DNA of 32,434 bases from assembly GCF_900101895.1 (NCBI RefSeq), contig NZ_FMVF01000014.1, positions 1-32,434 of the forward strand, given 5' to 3'. Position 1 is the first letter of the stretch, and every line of letters starts with the position of its first letter. Positions 14,790 through 22,695 of the stretch are shown here, in pieces. The position numbers and the translations under genes were made by a program. The notes under the pieces are model-generated. The model saw nothing but the letters and a program-made list of their open reading frames with translations. It was not told where the DNA came from and did no database searches. The stretch is from Flavobacterium caeni. GTDB lineage: Bacteria; Bacteroidota; Bacteroidia; Flavobacteriales; Flavobacteriaceae.

Positions 14790-15350
14790 CTATTGCCGTA
14801 CTGCAATCCTGAACCGTCCGTCGGTCAGCTGGTGATCGGTCGAAATCTGGTCACCGTCTTCGTCAATCAAACGCAGGTTTGTAAAATGGAAGGTACCTTC
14901 CAGTACGCCGTTGGGTTGTATTTCGAGCCTTGTAAAATCTACCGCGCCCGTGGTTGTGGAACCCATTTGATATTGACGGCCATCGGACCTGTTGAAAGCG
15001 AACGTGCCGGGGTTGAAAACCGTACCCGGCGCGCCGGTATAGGGCGCAAAGTCGTAATGCATTTGGGTGATCGGCGCATCGTCATAAATCGTGAACAACA
15101 TAAAGCTGTCGTCGGATGCGTTCGAAATGCCGGGCGCGAGATAGTAGCTTCCAGAGGCTTGGCCGTTGGCCGCCGTCGTAATGGTGAGTTGCAGGAGGTT
15201 TTCGTCCATGCGGTAGTGCTGGCCGTCAATTTTGAATTCCATAAAGTACTCGCCGGTAGGGTTGCCGGTCATTGGTGTCGTTTCAGTTTCGTCGCTCGAA
15301 CAGCCGAAAAGCGTGGTGACGATGAGCAAGGGAAGGAATAAATTTTTCAT
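14790..15350 (-). CDS. Lipoprotein of unknown function
   Basis: The 186-residue product starts MKNLFLPLLIVTTLFGCSSD with a clear lipobox (LFGC) followed by acidic and Thr-rich residues, so export to the envelope as a lipoprotein is expected. The mature part looks all-beta (for example GEYFMEFKIDGQHYRM, ASGSYYLAPG, LEGTFHFTNLRLID). The last segment resembles that of small DUF-type beta-sandwich lipoproteins common in Bacteroidetes, but I do not recognise a named family. I chose the methionine before the signal peptide; the longer open frame would add 27 unlikely residues. It is transcribed alone, convergent with ndh. Confidence 0.8.
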   Translation of the reverse strand: MKNLFLPLLIVTTLFGCSSDETETTPMTGNPTGEYFMEFKIDGQHYRMDENLLQLTITTAANGQASGSYYLAPGISNASDDSFMLFTIYDDAPITQMHYDFAPYTGAPGTVFNPGTFAFNRSDGRQYQMGSTTTGAVDFTRLEIQPNGVLEGTFHFTNLRLIDEDGDQISTDHQLTDGRFRIAVRQ

Positions 15351-15399
15351 CGGTTTTGTTTTTAAGTTTGTGTAAACCAACGAAAAAAACATAGGGCTT

Positions 15400-15440
15400 G
15401 TCCAATCGATTGATTGAATGCGCCAACCCATTGATTGGAC
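15400..15440. repeat. Inverted repeat next to the DUF3810 stop codon
   Basis: GTCCAATC at 15400-15407 pairs perfectly with GATTGGAC at 15433-15440, one base beyond the stop of the DUF3810 gene. A T-run on the minus strand begins only about 8 bases past the stem, so this is a weak terminator candidate. Confidence 0.4.
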
Positions 15441-15441
15441 G

Positions 15442-16503
15442 TTAAATTTTTTCGAGTTTGTAGTAGTTCACCAGCAGGTCGACGAATTTAGAATAGCCTT
15501 CCAATCCGTCCTTTTGTCGGTTGAATTTGAGGAAATTGTCGTAGAAAATTTTAAACCCCGTTTCGACAAAGGTTTCATAACCTGCCCAGAACCGTTCGGC
15601 TTCTTCGTAATTCTTGATTATGCCGGGGTTGACGGTCGTTTTGAGTTGTTCGAACATTTTTTCGTCGCGCATGGCCAAGCTGCGCAAGCAATATTTGAGC
15701 GCATAGGTGTATCCCGAATACTGGATATACAAATCGTCGTTTTTAGTCGAGGCCATGTAACCGATGAAGTTGGCTTCGCTTTCCGACGCATAGCCAATCT
15801 GGTGCGCCATTTCGTGCGCGGCCGTGGTCGGGAAATTGAACATAGGCAACCTGTCGTTGACCTGCGATTCGTTGGTGAACGGATTGAGGTAACCCGCAAA
15901 TCCCATGTAGGTCAGCGGCAGGCTGATCAGCGATTTTTTGTTGCTGGGCTGTTCATATTTGAAGTACGGATGTATTTGGGCAAGGTTGTCGTAGCCATCG
16001 AGGTTCATTTCGAATACTTTTTCCTGGCTGTAAGGGAAAACCACTTTGGCCGTATCGCTGGCCACGATTTGCAGGTGCAACGCATTGGTCTTGACAATGA
16101 GCCGCTTGGTGAAATGGAGCAGGTCGGCGTTGGTGTATTCGCGTCCGATGTGCATTTTGTCGGACAGTTTCACGCGGTGGTAATTCATCGCCCAAAGCAC
16201 GTGGAAGCAAAAGTAAAACACCGAGAAAACGGCCAATAAGGTCAGCACGTGATCGCGCCATTGTTGTTTCCAGGTGCCGCGTTTGCGCCAAAACCATCGG
16301 ACAGCCAAGACAATCAAGGCCAGGTACATGACATCGCCCACCGAAAACGGAATCCATCCCAACAACTTGCGCGAAACCACGCACAAATTTGAATAAAATC
16401 GGTTGCTGTAGTATTGCTCGATCCAATCGGGAAAAAGTGAAAGAACCTGGACCACGACGATCTGGACCAGCAGCAGCAACGGGAGAATGTGTTTTTTGCG
16501 CAT
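15442..16503 (-). CDS. DUF3810 family membrane protein with HExxH metalloprotease motif
   Basis: This 353-residue protein has three N-terminal membrane helices (about 5-25, 55-72 and 86-106), then a soluble domain containing TTAAHEMAHQIGYASESEAN. H230-E231-x-x-H234 is a zinc-protease type motif, with E241 and E243 as candidate third ligands. The family is known to me as DUF3810, with no characterised member I can name. The catalytic domain would face the periplasm or cytoplasm depending on topology; three helices with a basic N terminus favour the periplasm. I start at the methionine of MRKKHILP, ten codons inside the longest open frame, where the first helix begins. It is a single-gene unit on the minus strand. 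Confidence 0.85.
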   Translation of the reverse strand: MRKKHILPLLLLVQIVVVQVLSLFPDWIEQYYSNRFYSNLCVVSRKLLGWIPFSVGDVMYLALIVLAVRWFWRKRGTWKQQWRDHVLTLLAVFSVFYFCFHVLWAMNYHRVKLSDKMHIGREYTNADLLHFTKRLIVKTNALHLQIVASDTAKVVFPYSQEKVFEMNLDGYDNLAQIHPYFKYEQPSNKKSLISLPLTYMGFAGYLNPFTNESQVNDRLPMFNFPTTAAHEMAHQIGYASESEANFIGYMASTKNDDLYIQYSGYTYALKYCLRSLAMRDEKMFEQLKTTVNPGIIKNYEEAERFWAGYETFVETGFKIFYDNFLKFNRQKDGLEGYSKFVDLLVNYYKLEKI

Positions 16504-16563
16504 GATCCAAATATAATAACTCTCCCGCGGCATTGTTGATTTCTTTTTCGAAATTTTAACGCG

Positions 16564-16582
16564 CTTATTTAGAACAAATAAG
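16564..16582. promoter_or_regulatory. Palindromic operator shared with the siderophore receptor gene
   Basis: CTTATTTAGAACAAATAAG has 7-bp arms around AGAAC. It overlaps the expected -33 region of the downstream promoter. The same palindrome with T instead of C in the centre lies before the TonB-dependent receptor gene (22121-22137). Binding near -33 suggests repression; the regulator is not identified in the window. Confidence 0.6.
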
Positions 16583-16592
16583 AATTAGTAAA

Positions 16593-16600
16593 TACCTTTG
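16593..16600 (+). promoter_or_regulatory. -7 element of the [2Fe-2S] protein gene
   Basis: TACCTTTG matches TAnnTTTG exactly, 17 bp before the start codon. The -33 position, about 20 bp upstream, falls inside the palindromic operator. Confidence 0.6.
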
Positions 16601-16617
16601 CGGCGAGTAAGCACACC

Positions 16618-16875
16618 ATGGGAAAAGCCAAAAAATCGGACAAAGTCATCTACCTCTGCGATGGCAAGAAATGTTGCCGTTACAACGACGAGGTCAAGCA
16701 ATGCTTTAAAGAACTTGTCAAAGAAGCCGGTCTCAAGAAAAATGTTTCGATCGAAAAGATGAAATGCCAGGGCATGTGCAAGCAAGCGCCCGTGATTTGC
16801 ATCCACAAAAGCGAATGTGTGGGCAAGGTGTCTACCAAGGACGCCAAGAAATTGTTTGAAAAGCACATCGCTTAA
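16618..16875 (+). CDS. Small thioredoxin-like [2Fe-2S] ferredoxin domain protein
   Basis: This 85-residue cytoplasmic protein matches the thioredoxin-fold [2Fe-2S] ferredoxin family. Candidate cluster ligands are C14 and C19 (or C20) in YLCDGKKCC, and C50 and C54 in MKCQGMCKQAP; further cysteines are at 29, 61 and 67. It probably transfers electrons or senses iron; the partner is unknown. It stands alone behind a promoter covered by an operator that also precedes the siderophore receptor, which suggests iron-dependent expression. The neighbouring DoxX-like gene is convergent. Confidence 0.88.
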   Translation: MGKAKKSDKVIYLCDGKKCCRYNDEVKQCFKELVKEAGLKKNVSIEKMKCQGMCKQAPVICIHKSECVGKVSTKDAKKLFEKHIA

Positions 16876-16910
16876 TCTCCCGACTCCGGTAAATTTCGAT
16901 TGCGAAAAAA

Positions 16911-17285
16911 TTATCCCTGTACGTTGATTTTTTTGCCATAACGGTAAGACACCATCAGGATGGCCAGGAAAACCAAGGGCATCAGCATGTAACCGGTGTT
17001 GCCGTCTACGCAAGCATGGCTGATGAATGCGAAAATCAGCGTGAAGCTAAGCCCAGCGTAACCCCATTCTTTCAGCGTCGATGATACCTGAGGAAGCACA
17101 ATCGCTACCACGCCCAACACCTTGGCTACAACAAGCGAGTAAGCGAAATAGTCGGGGTATTGCAACGCCTTGGTTCCAAAAGTAGTGTATTCGGGGAAAA
17201 AGACCCAGGTGCCGACTGGCATGACGGCCTCCCACAACGCGATGATGGTAGTGGCGGTCCAGAAAATGATTTTGTCTTTTTTCAT
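16911..17285 (-). CDS. DoxX-like family membrane protein
   Basis: The 124-residue product has four hydrophobic segments (about 6-27, 48-65, 74-92 and 98-113) in the arrangement of DoxX-like proteins, with the family-like VAKVLGVVAIVLPQVSSTLK and WGYAGLSFTLIFAFISH segments. The role of these small inner-membrane proteins is mostly unknown; some DoxX proteins take part in quinone or redox processes. I start at MKKDKIIFW; the longer open frame would add 19 polar residues. It is a single gene convergent with the [2Fe-2S] protein. Confidence 0.82.
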   Translation of the reverse strand: MKKDKIIFWTATTIIALWEAVMPVGTWVFFPEYTTFGTKALQYPDYFAYSLVVAKVLGVVAIVLPQVSSTLKEWGYAGLSFTLIFAFISHACVDGNTGYMLMPLVFLAILMVSYRYGKKINVQG

Positions 17286-17412
17286 GATTCGATTTTTTAA
17301 GTTAAAAGTTGATTGTCGATTTGTTTTTACAAAGTTCAGCAATCCGGTTCTTACATGGGATGTGCAAATCAGACATTCGAAGGGGGCAAATGCGAAAAGC
17401 CGAGGCTTAAGC

Positions 17413-17465
17413 TTGAGGTTTAAAGCGCAAAGTTCGTAACTTTACGGCTTTAAACTTTAAACCTC
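17413..17465 (+). promoter_or_regulatory. Promoter of pepD embedded in a nested hairpin
   Basis: TTG at 17413-17415 and TAACTTTA at 17437-17444 form a promoter with a 21-bp spacer. The same DNA is a perfect 11-bp inverted repeat (GAGGTTTAAAG 17415-17425 with CTTTAAACCTC 17455-17465), enclosing a second one (AAAGTT 17429-17434 with AACTTT 17438-17443). The stem ends 5 bp before the start codon. Confidence 0.5.
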
Positions 17466-17470
17466 GAACT

Positions 17471-18934
17471 TTGAGCAACGAAATCAGAAACCTCGAACCC
17501 AAAGCGCTTTGGAACCAATTTGCCGATTTGAATGCCGTGCCGCGCCCGTCCAAAAAGGAGGAACGCGTCATCGAATTCATGAAAGACTTCGGCAACCGTC
17601 TAGGATTGGAAACCTTTGAAGACGAAATCCGCAACGTCATCATCCGCAAACCCGCCACGCCGGGCATGGAAAACCGAAAAATGATTGTCATGCAGGGACA
17701 CCTCGACATGGTGCACCAAAAAAACAACGACACCGTTTTCGATTTCGACACGCAAGGCATCGACATGTATGTAGACGGCGATTGGGTACGCGCCAAGGGA
17801 ACCACACTCGGCGCCGACAACGGTTTGGGTGTTGCGACCATCATGGCGATCTTGGAATCGACAAACATTCCGCATCCGGCCATCGAGGCGCTGTTTACGA
17901 TAGACGAGGAAACCGGTATGACGGGTGCGTTGAATCTGAAAGGCGGTATCCTCAAAGGCGAAATTTTGCTCAATCTCGATACCGAAGAAGACGATGAAAT
18001 CGACATCGGTTGTGCAGGTGGTGTCGATGTAACGGCTGTCCGAAGCTACCAGGAAGAGGAAACACCCGAGGGTTCGGCGGGCTACACGATCACGGTCAAA
18101 GGACTCAGCGGCGGCCATTCGGGCATGGACATCCACAAGGGATTGGGCAACGCCAATAAAATCATGAACCGTTTGTTGTTCGACGGCTTCGAAAACTTCG
18201 GACTGCAGATTTCGGAATTGAGCGGCGGCAGTCTGCGCAATGCCATTCCGCGCGAAAGCGTCGCCAAAGTCATCATCGCATCGATGTATGACGAGGCGTA
18301 TGTGTTCGATATGCAGGAAACCATCAACGACATCAAGGCCGAATTCAAGACCACCGAACCCAATCTGGTCATTGAAATCACCAAATCTGATCTGCCCAAA
18401 AAAGTAATGGATCTGGGCGTGCAGGAAGGCGTCATCCGTGCATTGTATGCCGCGCACAATGGCGTATACCGTATGAGTGCCGACATGCCCGATCTGGTAG
18501 AAACCTCCAACAACATTGCCCGCGTGGTCATCAAGGACGGAGAGCTCTCTGTTGGTTGCTTGACGCGTTCGTCGGTCGAAAGTTCGAAGTTCGACTTGGC
18601 CAATGCGTTGCGTTCGGCCTTTGAACTTACCGGTTGTGAAGTGACGTTTTCGGGTTCTTATCCGGGTTGGACGCCCAACGTCAAGTCGGAAATTCTTGAT
18701 GTACTGGTGCAAATCTACGAAAAGCAAAACGGCGAAAAGCCGCGCGTAGTGGCCTGTCACGCCGGATTGGAGTGCGGCATCTTGGGCACGAATTACCCCG
18801 ATATGGACATGATTTCGTTTGGCCCTACAATACACGGTGCACATTCGCCCGACGAGCGTGCAAGCATTTCATCGGCGCAGAAATACTGGAAGTTTGTGTT
18901 GGAAATCCTTCAGAACATTCCGCAAAAGAATTAA
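17471..18934 (+). CDS. pepD: Aminoacyl-histidine dipeptidase (M20 family, PepD)
   Basis: This 487-residue cytosolic zinc peptidase would cleave Xaa-His dipeptides such as carnosine. M20 motifs are present: GHLDMV with H77 and D79, GADNG with the bridging D116, DEETG with E146/E147, and NLDTEED further on. GGHSGMDIHKG lies in the lid domain, and HAGLECG nearer the C terminus. The length fits the family (about 480-490). No ATG suits the N terminus. I take the TTG at 17471 as the start, because the following residues (SNEIRNLEPKALWN) are the conserved beginning in related proteins. A promoter within a hairpin precedes it and a strong terminator follows. Confidence 0.93.
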   Translation: MSNEIRNLEPKALWNQFADLNAVPRPSKKEERVIEFMKDFGNRLGLETFEDEIRNVIIRKPATPGMENRKMIVMQGHLDMVHQKNNDTVFDFDTQGIDMYVDGDWVRAKGTTLGADNGLGVATIMAILESTNIPHPAIEALFTIDEETGMTGALNLKGGILKGEILLNLDTEEDDEIDIGCAGGVDVTAVRSYQEEETPEGSAGYTITVKGLSGGHSGMDIHKGLGNANKIMNRLLFDGFENFGLQISELSGGSLRNAIPRESVAKVIIASMYDEAYVFDMQETINDIKAEFKTTEPNLVIEITKSDLPKKVMDLGVQEGVIRALYAAHNGVYRMSADMPDLVETSNNIARVVIKDGELSVGCLTRSSVESSKFDLANALRSAFELTGCEVTFSGSYPGWTPNVKSEILDVLVQIYEKQNGEKPRVVACHAGLECGILGTNYPDMDMISFGPTIHGAHSPDERASISSAQKYWKFVLEILQNIPQKN

Positions 18935-18938
18935 AAAA

Positions 18939-18963
18939 AAGCCACCCCAAAGGTGGCTTTTTT
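18939..18963. terminator. Bidirectional terminator after pepD
   Basis: AAGCCACC (18939-18946) pairs with GGTGGCTT (18952-18959). The stem is followed by six T on the plus strand and preceded by a run of A, so it can also stop transcription arriving from exbD on the minus strand. Confidence 0.85.
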
Positions 18964-19174
18964 AATTGGTGTCGGTGTTGTCCCACACTACAGTTTGTGT
19001 GCCGGCAGAATTTTTCGAATCGTTTAAACTTTAACAAAAAGTACAGATTATCTGTAGCCCAATGTCGACTTAATTTGCTAGGGATAAACCCTACGCCCCT
19101 TCCCTACAAGGAAAAGATACGATTTTTTCGATACCCGACCTGCATAAAAACTGTACTTTTCAAATCAACCCGAT

Positions 19175-19687
19175 TCAACGCGCGAGCAAGTCGGCCTCGC
19201 TTTTTTCGATGTCCACCACCGCATAACGGTCGATGTTCGAAATGGCCATCTCGTCGAGAACGTCGACTACGTTTCCATACTGCGATTTTTCGCCGGGTTT
19301 GATCAAAACGATAAGTCCTTTGTTGGGGTCTTTGGAGTAATCGATTGCCTGTTTTTTGCGCACCGTCAGTTCGCGCCGCAAATCCTGGTTGCCGAGCGCA
19401 ATTTCCTTGGCATCCTTGGTTTGTTGGCCCATGTAACATTTGGCTTTTCCTTGGCCTACCAGTATGGTCATCGTGCGGTTTTCATCTACGGGTTGCGACG
19501 GTCCGTCGGCGGGCATCGACAAATGCATCGATTTGGGTTTGCTCAGCGAGGTGGTCAGCATAAAAAACGTAATCAGCAAAAAAGCCAAGTCGACCATTGC
19601 GGTCAAATCGACTTTGCTGTTCAACTTGCGGCTTCTGATTTTCTTTGGGGTCGAACCGGCTTGGTTTTCTTGATTGATTTCTGCCAT
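19175..19687 (-). CDS. exbD: ExbD/TolR-type biopolymer transport protein
   Basis: This 170-residue protein would form, with ExbB, the proton-driven motor that energises TonB at the inner membrane. It has a basic cytoplasmic N terminus (KKIRSRKLNSK), a single membrane helix carrying the functionally essential Asp (VDLTAMVDLAFLLITFFMLT, Asp at about 33), and a periplasmic domain. I start at MAEINQEN; an upstream methionine at 19753 would add 22 residues and cannot be excluded. No exbB or tonB is in the window, so this is an orphan. It follows the siderophore receptor gene on the same strand, with a terminator-like hairpin between, and so may have its own promoter. Confidence 0.88.
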   Translation of the reverse strand: MAEINQENQAGSTPKKIRSRKLNSKVDLTAMVDLAFLLITFFMLTTSLSKPKSMHLSMPADGPSQPVDENRTMTILVGQGKAKCYMGQQTKDAKEIALGNQDLRRELTVRKKQAIDYSKDPNKGLIVLIKPGEKSQYGNVVDVLDEMAISNIDRYAVVDIEKSEADLLAR

Positions 19688-19805
19688 GACGTTTGGTTTT
19701 AGGTTGGTTGCAGCCACTTTGGCCGCTTTATTTCTCAACGAAAAACCGGTCATCGATATTGTGTAAATGGTTTTTAACCAAAGGATTGATAAAATACGTT
19801 CAAGC

Positions 19806-19845
19806 AAAACCGTCGTTTCCGGCAAACACCTGAAACGACGGTTCT
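19806..19845 (-). terminator. Terminator-like hairpin after the siderophore receptor gene
   Basis: AACCGTCGTTTC (19808-19819) pairs perfectly with GAAACGACGGTT (19832-19843), a 12-bp stem with a 12-base loop. On the minus strand it is followed by TTTTGCTT, a weak T tract. Confidence 0.6.
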
Positions 19846-19876
19846 TTAATTGCGATGCCCTTATGGCAAGGTCTTC

Positions 19877-22063
19877 TTAGAATTTGTAACGCAACGTGCC
19901 AATCAGCTGACGCGGCGCGATAGGGTTGACGCTGTAGTTTTCGTGGACGGTATAATTGAGTACATTCCCAACGTTCGACAACTTGCACAAAAACGATAGT
20001 TTTCGCCAGGTATACCCGGCCGAAACATCCACGGTAGTATAGCCTTCCAGCGGAATCGAACGGTCTGGGATGGTTTGCCCGACGGTGTTGTTCCAGCCGC
20101 CCAAACGGTCACCTATATAGTTGGCGATCGCGCCACACGAAATGCCCTTAAGAATGCCCGACGGGACGGTGTAAAAAGCACTCAGGTTGGCGGTGTTCAC
20201 AGGGGTGCGCACCAATCGGTCACCTTCTATAAAGCTACCGGTAATACCCGATGTCTTGGTGTAACGCATGTTGTTGTAGCTATAGCCGGCCATAAGGTTG
20301 AGTCCATCGATGGGTTTGGCCGACAAATCGACTTCGATGCCTTTGCTCGTAGTTTCGCCACTCAATACCTTGACAGCCGAATTGGTGTTGATCGTTCCGT
20401 CGGCATTGAATTGCGCCATTTGTGCGAGGTTGCTGTTTACGATTTGATACAACGTGACATTGGCTTCGAGCAATCCGCCCCAAAATTCGTTCTTGACACC
20501 CACCTCATATTGGTCGATGATCGACGGATCCAGTGTTTCGTTCAAAATGGTCACGCCCGTATTGGGTGTGAACGAGTTGGCGTAGCTCGCATACAACGAA
20601 AGACTTTTCAAGGGCTGGTAAACGAGCCCCACTTTTGGCGAAAAAGCCACATCTTTTTGCCATCTTTCGTCGGTAACCGTTCCGGCTACAAGGTCGTGGG
20701 TGGTAGGTTGGGATTCTTGCCAAGACCAACGGATACCCGCGAGCACTTTTATTTTCTCGGTCACCGAAATCAAATCCTGTGCATAGGCGCCAAAACGATT
20801 CATTTCGGTCTTGACGATTTTGGTGTTGGCGGCATAAGGAATGTCGGTGCGTTGCACGAACAAACTCGGATAAAAAATGTTGATCATGTCGTATACGGCA
20901 GGGTCGTATTTGAACGTATAGGTTTGGCTAAAGGCGTACTCAAAATCGACACCGGTAAAGAGTTGGTGCTTGATTTTTCCCGTGTTGAAATTGCCCTGCA
21001 AACTCAATTGCTGGCCGGCAATCTGGTCTTCGTTCCTGTTTTTGCCGAGCGGTCTGTTCCAGTCGCCGTTTTCGAGCGGTTGGATGCGTTCGGTTCCTTC
21101 AGAGGTGCGCTTGTAATTTTGGAAAGAAGTCGCAAACCCAAGCTTCCAGTTTTCGTTGAATTTGTGGGTAAGCAATCCCGATACCGACGCCTGGCGGGTT
21201 TGGCCGTTAGACCACAGTGCCCCCAGGTAGGTATCGCGCCCAATCTCGGCAATATTTCTTCCAACGGCACCGGTTCCAAAATCAGGCGTCCAGTCGTCGT
21301 GCAGGTAATCGGCTTGCAAGAGAATTTCGGTTTTGGCGCTCGCCTTGAACAGTACCGAAGGGTTCAAATAGTATCGTTCCCGCGCTACATTGTCCCGGAA
21401 ACTTTCGCTGTTTTCGTAAGTACCCACAAAACGGTAGGCGATGGCATTGTTCAACGGGCCGTATACATCCACCGTAGGTTTGTACAGCGCATAGCTTCCG
21501 GCCTGCATCGCAATCTCGCCACCTGCCACAAACAAAGGCGTTTTGGTGACCATGTTCAAGATACCGCCCGGCGCGACATTGCCGTACAACAGCGCCGAAC
21601 TTCCCTTGAGGATCTCCACTTTATCGAGCGAAGCCACCTCGGGCATAGAGCCGCTGCTGGTTCTGAAGCCGTTTTTGAACATGTTGTTGGCCGACATGTC
21701 ATAGCCTCGGGCGTAAAAAGATTCCTGGGCGCCGCCGCGGGCCGAACTGACATAGACACCGTTGGCATTCTTGACCACGTCGCTCAAACGCAGCACCTGC
21801 TGTTGTTGTAACGTTTCGGCGCCGATGACTTGGATGCTTTGCGGCAAATCCATTGGTTTGATGCCCGATTTTAAAACCGATAGCGGCTTGGCGGCCTGGA
21901 CGGTAATGTTAATCGGTTCGAGCAATTGACGTTTGTTTTTTACCGTGTCGTGTACCTGATAAAAGGCTTCGGGCGCATCGTCGAAATTTGAAACGGCGTT
22001 TTGCGCATGCCCCGTATGGGCTAAGAATAATAGGGCGGTGGCAATAAAGATTGCATTGTGCAT
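19877..22063 (-). CDS. TonB-dependent siderophore receptor
   Basis: This 728-residue outer-membrane receptor would import an iron-siderophore complex with TonB energy. After the signal peptide (ending HTGHAQ) the sequence continues into a plug domain. Its markers are the 'DLPQSIQVIGAETLQQQQV' region, VVKNANGVYV, ARGYDM, and KVEILKGSSALLYGNVAPGG, followed by a 22-strand barrel signature and a C-terminal aromatic (LIGTLRYKF). There is no N-terminal carboxypeptidase-like extension. I start at MHNAIFIA, nine codons inside the longest open frame and directly at the signal peptide. The gene has its own promoter plus an operator shared with the [2Fe-2S] gene, pointing to iron control. The siderophore specificity is unknown. 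Confidence 0.92.
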   Translation of the reverse strand: MHNAIFIATALLFLAHTGHAQNAVSNFDDAPEAFYQVHDTVKNKRQLLEPINITVQAAKPLSVLKSGIKPMDLPQSIQVIGAETLQQQQVLRLSDVVKNANGVYVSSARGGAQESFYARGYDMSANNMFKNGFRTSSGSMPEVASLDKVEILKGSSALLYGNVAPGGILNMVTKTPLFVAGGEIAMQAGSYALYKPTVDVYGPLNNAIAYRFVGTYENSESFRDNVARERYYLNPSVLFKASAKTEILLQADYLHDDWTPDFGTGAVGRNIAEIGRDTYLGALWSNGQTRQASVSGLLTHKFNENWKLGFATSFQNYKRTSEGTERIQPLENGDWNRPLGKNRNEDQIAGQQLSLQGNFNTGKIKHQLFTGVDFEYAFSQTYTFKYDPAVYDMINIFYPSLFVQRTDIPYAANTKIVKTEMNRFGAYAQDLISVTEKIKVLAGIRWSWQESQPTTHDLVAGTVTDERWQKDVAFSPKVGLVYQPLKSLSLYASYANSFTPNTGVTILNETLDPSIIDQYEVGVKNEFWGGLLEANVTLYQIVNSNLAQMAQFNADGTINTNSAVKVLSGETTSKGIEVDLSAKPIDGLNLMAGYSYNNMRYTKTSGITGSFIEGDRLVRTPVNTANLSAFYTVPSGILKGISCGAIANYIGDRLGGWNNTVGQTIPDRSIPLEGYTTVDVSAGYTWRKLSFLCKLSNVGNVLNYTVHENYSVNPIAPRQLIGTLRYKF

Positions 22064-22087
22064 GATGTAGTAGATTAAAAATCGGTG

Positions 22088-22118
22088 CAAAAGTAGCGGC
22101 CGAATTTCAATTCCGCAA
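22088..22118 (-). promoter_or_regulatory. Promoter of the siderophore receptor gene
   Basis: On the minus strand TTG (22118-22116) and TACTTTTG (22095-22088) match the -33 and -7 elements with a 20-bp spacer. The -7 element ends 24 bp before the start codon. Confidence 0.65.
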
Positions 22119-22120
22119 GC

Positions 22121-22137
22121 TTATTTAGAATAAATAA
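22121..22137. promoter_or_regulatory. Palindromic operator before the siderophore receptor gene
   Basis: TTATTTAGAATAAATAA has 6-bp arms around AGAAT and sits 2 bp upstream of the -33 TTG. It is the counterpart of the operator at 16564-16582. Confidence 0.6.
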
Positions 22138-22179
22138 AAATAAATATTGTATTGATTTGATTATCAGTGCGATTGGTTC

Positions 22180-22215
22180 AAAAAAAAAGACGCATCCAAA
22201 AATGCGCCTGTTTTT
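22180..22215. terminator. Terminator after the VOC protein gene (possibly bidirectional)
   Basis: AGACGCAT (22188-22195) pairs with ATGCGCCT (22202-22209) with one mismatch. On the minus strand the stem is followed by a run of nine T; on the plus strand by GTTTTTTCTTT. Confidence 0.75.
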
Positions 22216-22246
22216 TCTTTCATGCCAACTTCTGTCGGGCAATTTT

Positions 22247-22675
22247 TTACTTCTGCTCGTAATCGTAATTGACCATCCAATGCACGCCGAACTGATCGGT
22301 GAACATCCCAAAGTAAGCGCCCCAAAAGGTCTTGTCAAGCGGCATCGTGATCTTACCGCCGCTAGAGAGTCCGTTAAAAAGTCTTTGCGCTTCGGCTTCG
22401 CTTGCGGTATTGATCGAAATCGAAACGTTCGACCCGAACTGCGCGGTTTGCCCGAACATTTCGTTGGCATCGCTGCCCATGAGCGTCGTGTCGGAACTGA
22501 TCGGCAACGAAACGTGCATGATCAAATTGCCGACTTCTTCCGGAAGCGTCTGTTCAGACGGCATGTCCTTGAATTTGCCGATGTGAGCGAATTCGCCGCC
22601 AAATACCGATTTGTAAAAGTCGAACGCCTCGGCGCAGTTGCCGTTGAACGTAAGATAAGGATTGATTTGTGCCAT
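22247..22675 (-). CDS. VOC family protein, PhnB/glyoxalase-like
   Basis: This 142-residue protein belongs to the vicinal-oxygen-chelate superfamily in its PhnB-like branch, shown by INPYLTFNGNCAEAFDFYKSVFGG at the start, IMHVSLPISSDTTLMGSD in the middle, and FWGAYFGMFTDQFGVHWMVNY at the end. The reaction is unknown; members include glyoxalase-like and resistance proteins, but this branch often has no defined substrate. It is the last gene of a minus-strand unit, 20 bp after the DUF6265 lipoprotein and before a strong terminator. It appears cytoplasmic. Confidence 0.88.
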   Translation of the reverse strand: MAQINPYLTFNGNCAEAFDFYKSVFGGEFAHIGKFKDMPSEQTLPEEVGNLIMHVSLPISSDTTLMGSDANEMFGQTAQFGSNVSISINTASEAEAQRLFNGLSSGGKITMPLDKTFWGAYFGMFTDQFGVHWMVNYDYEQK

Positions 22676-22695
22676 GATTTTTTTGTTGTTGTTGT

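Noticed and set aside
17600..18844. 414-codon open frame antisense to pepD
   Set aside because: A shadow of the codon pattern of pepD; no domain.
20075..21811. 578-codon open frame antisense to the siderophore receptor gene
   Set aside because: It lies entirely within a well-supported gene on the other strand and its product resembles no protein; it is a composition shadow.
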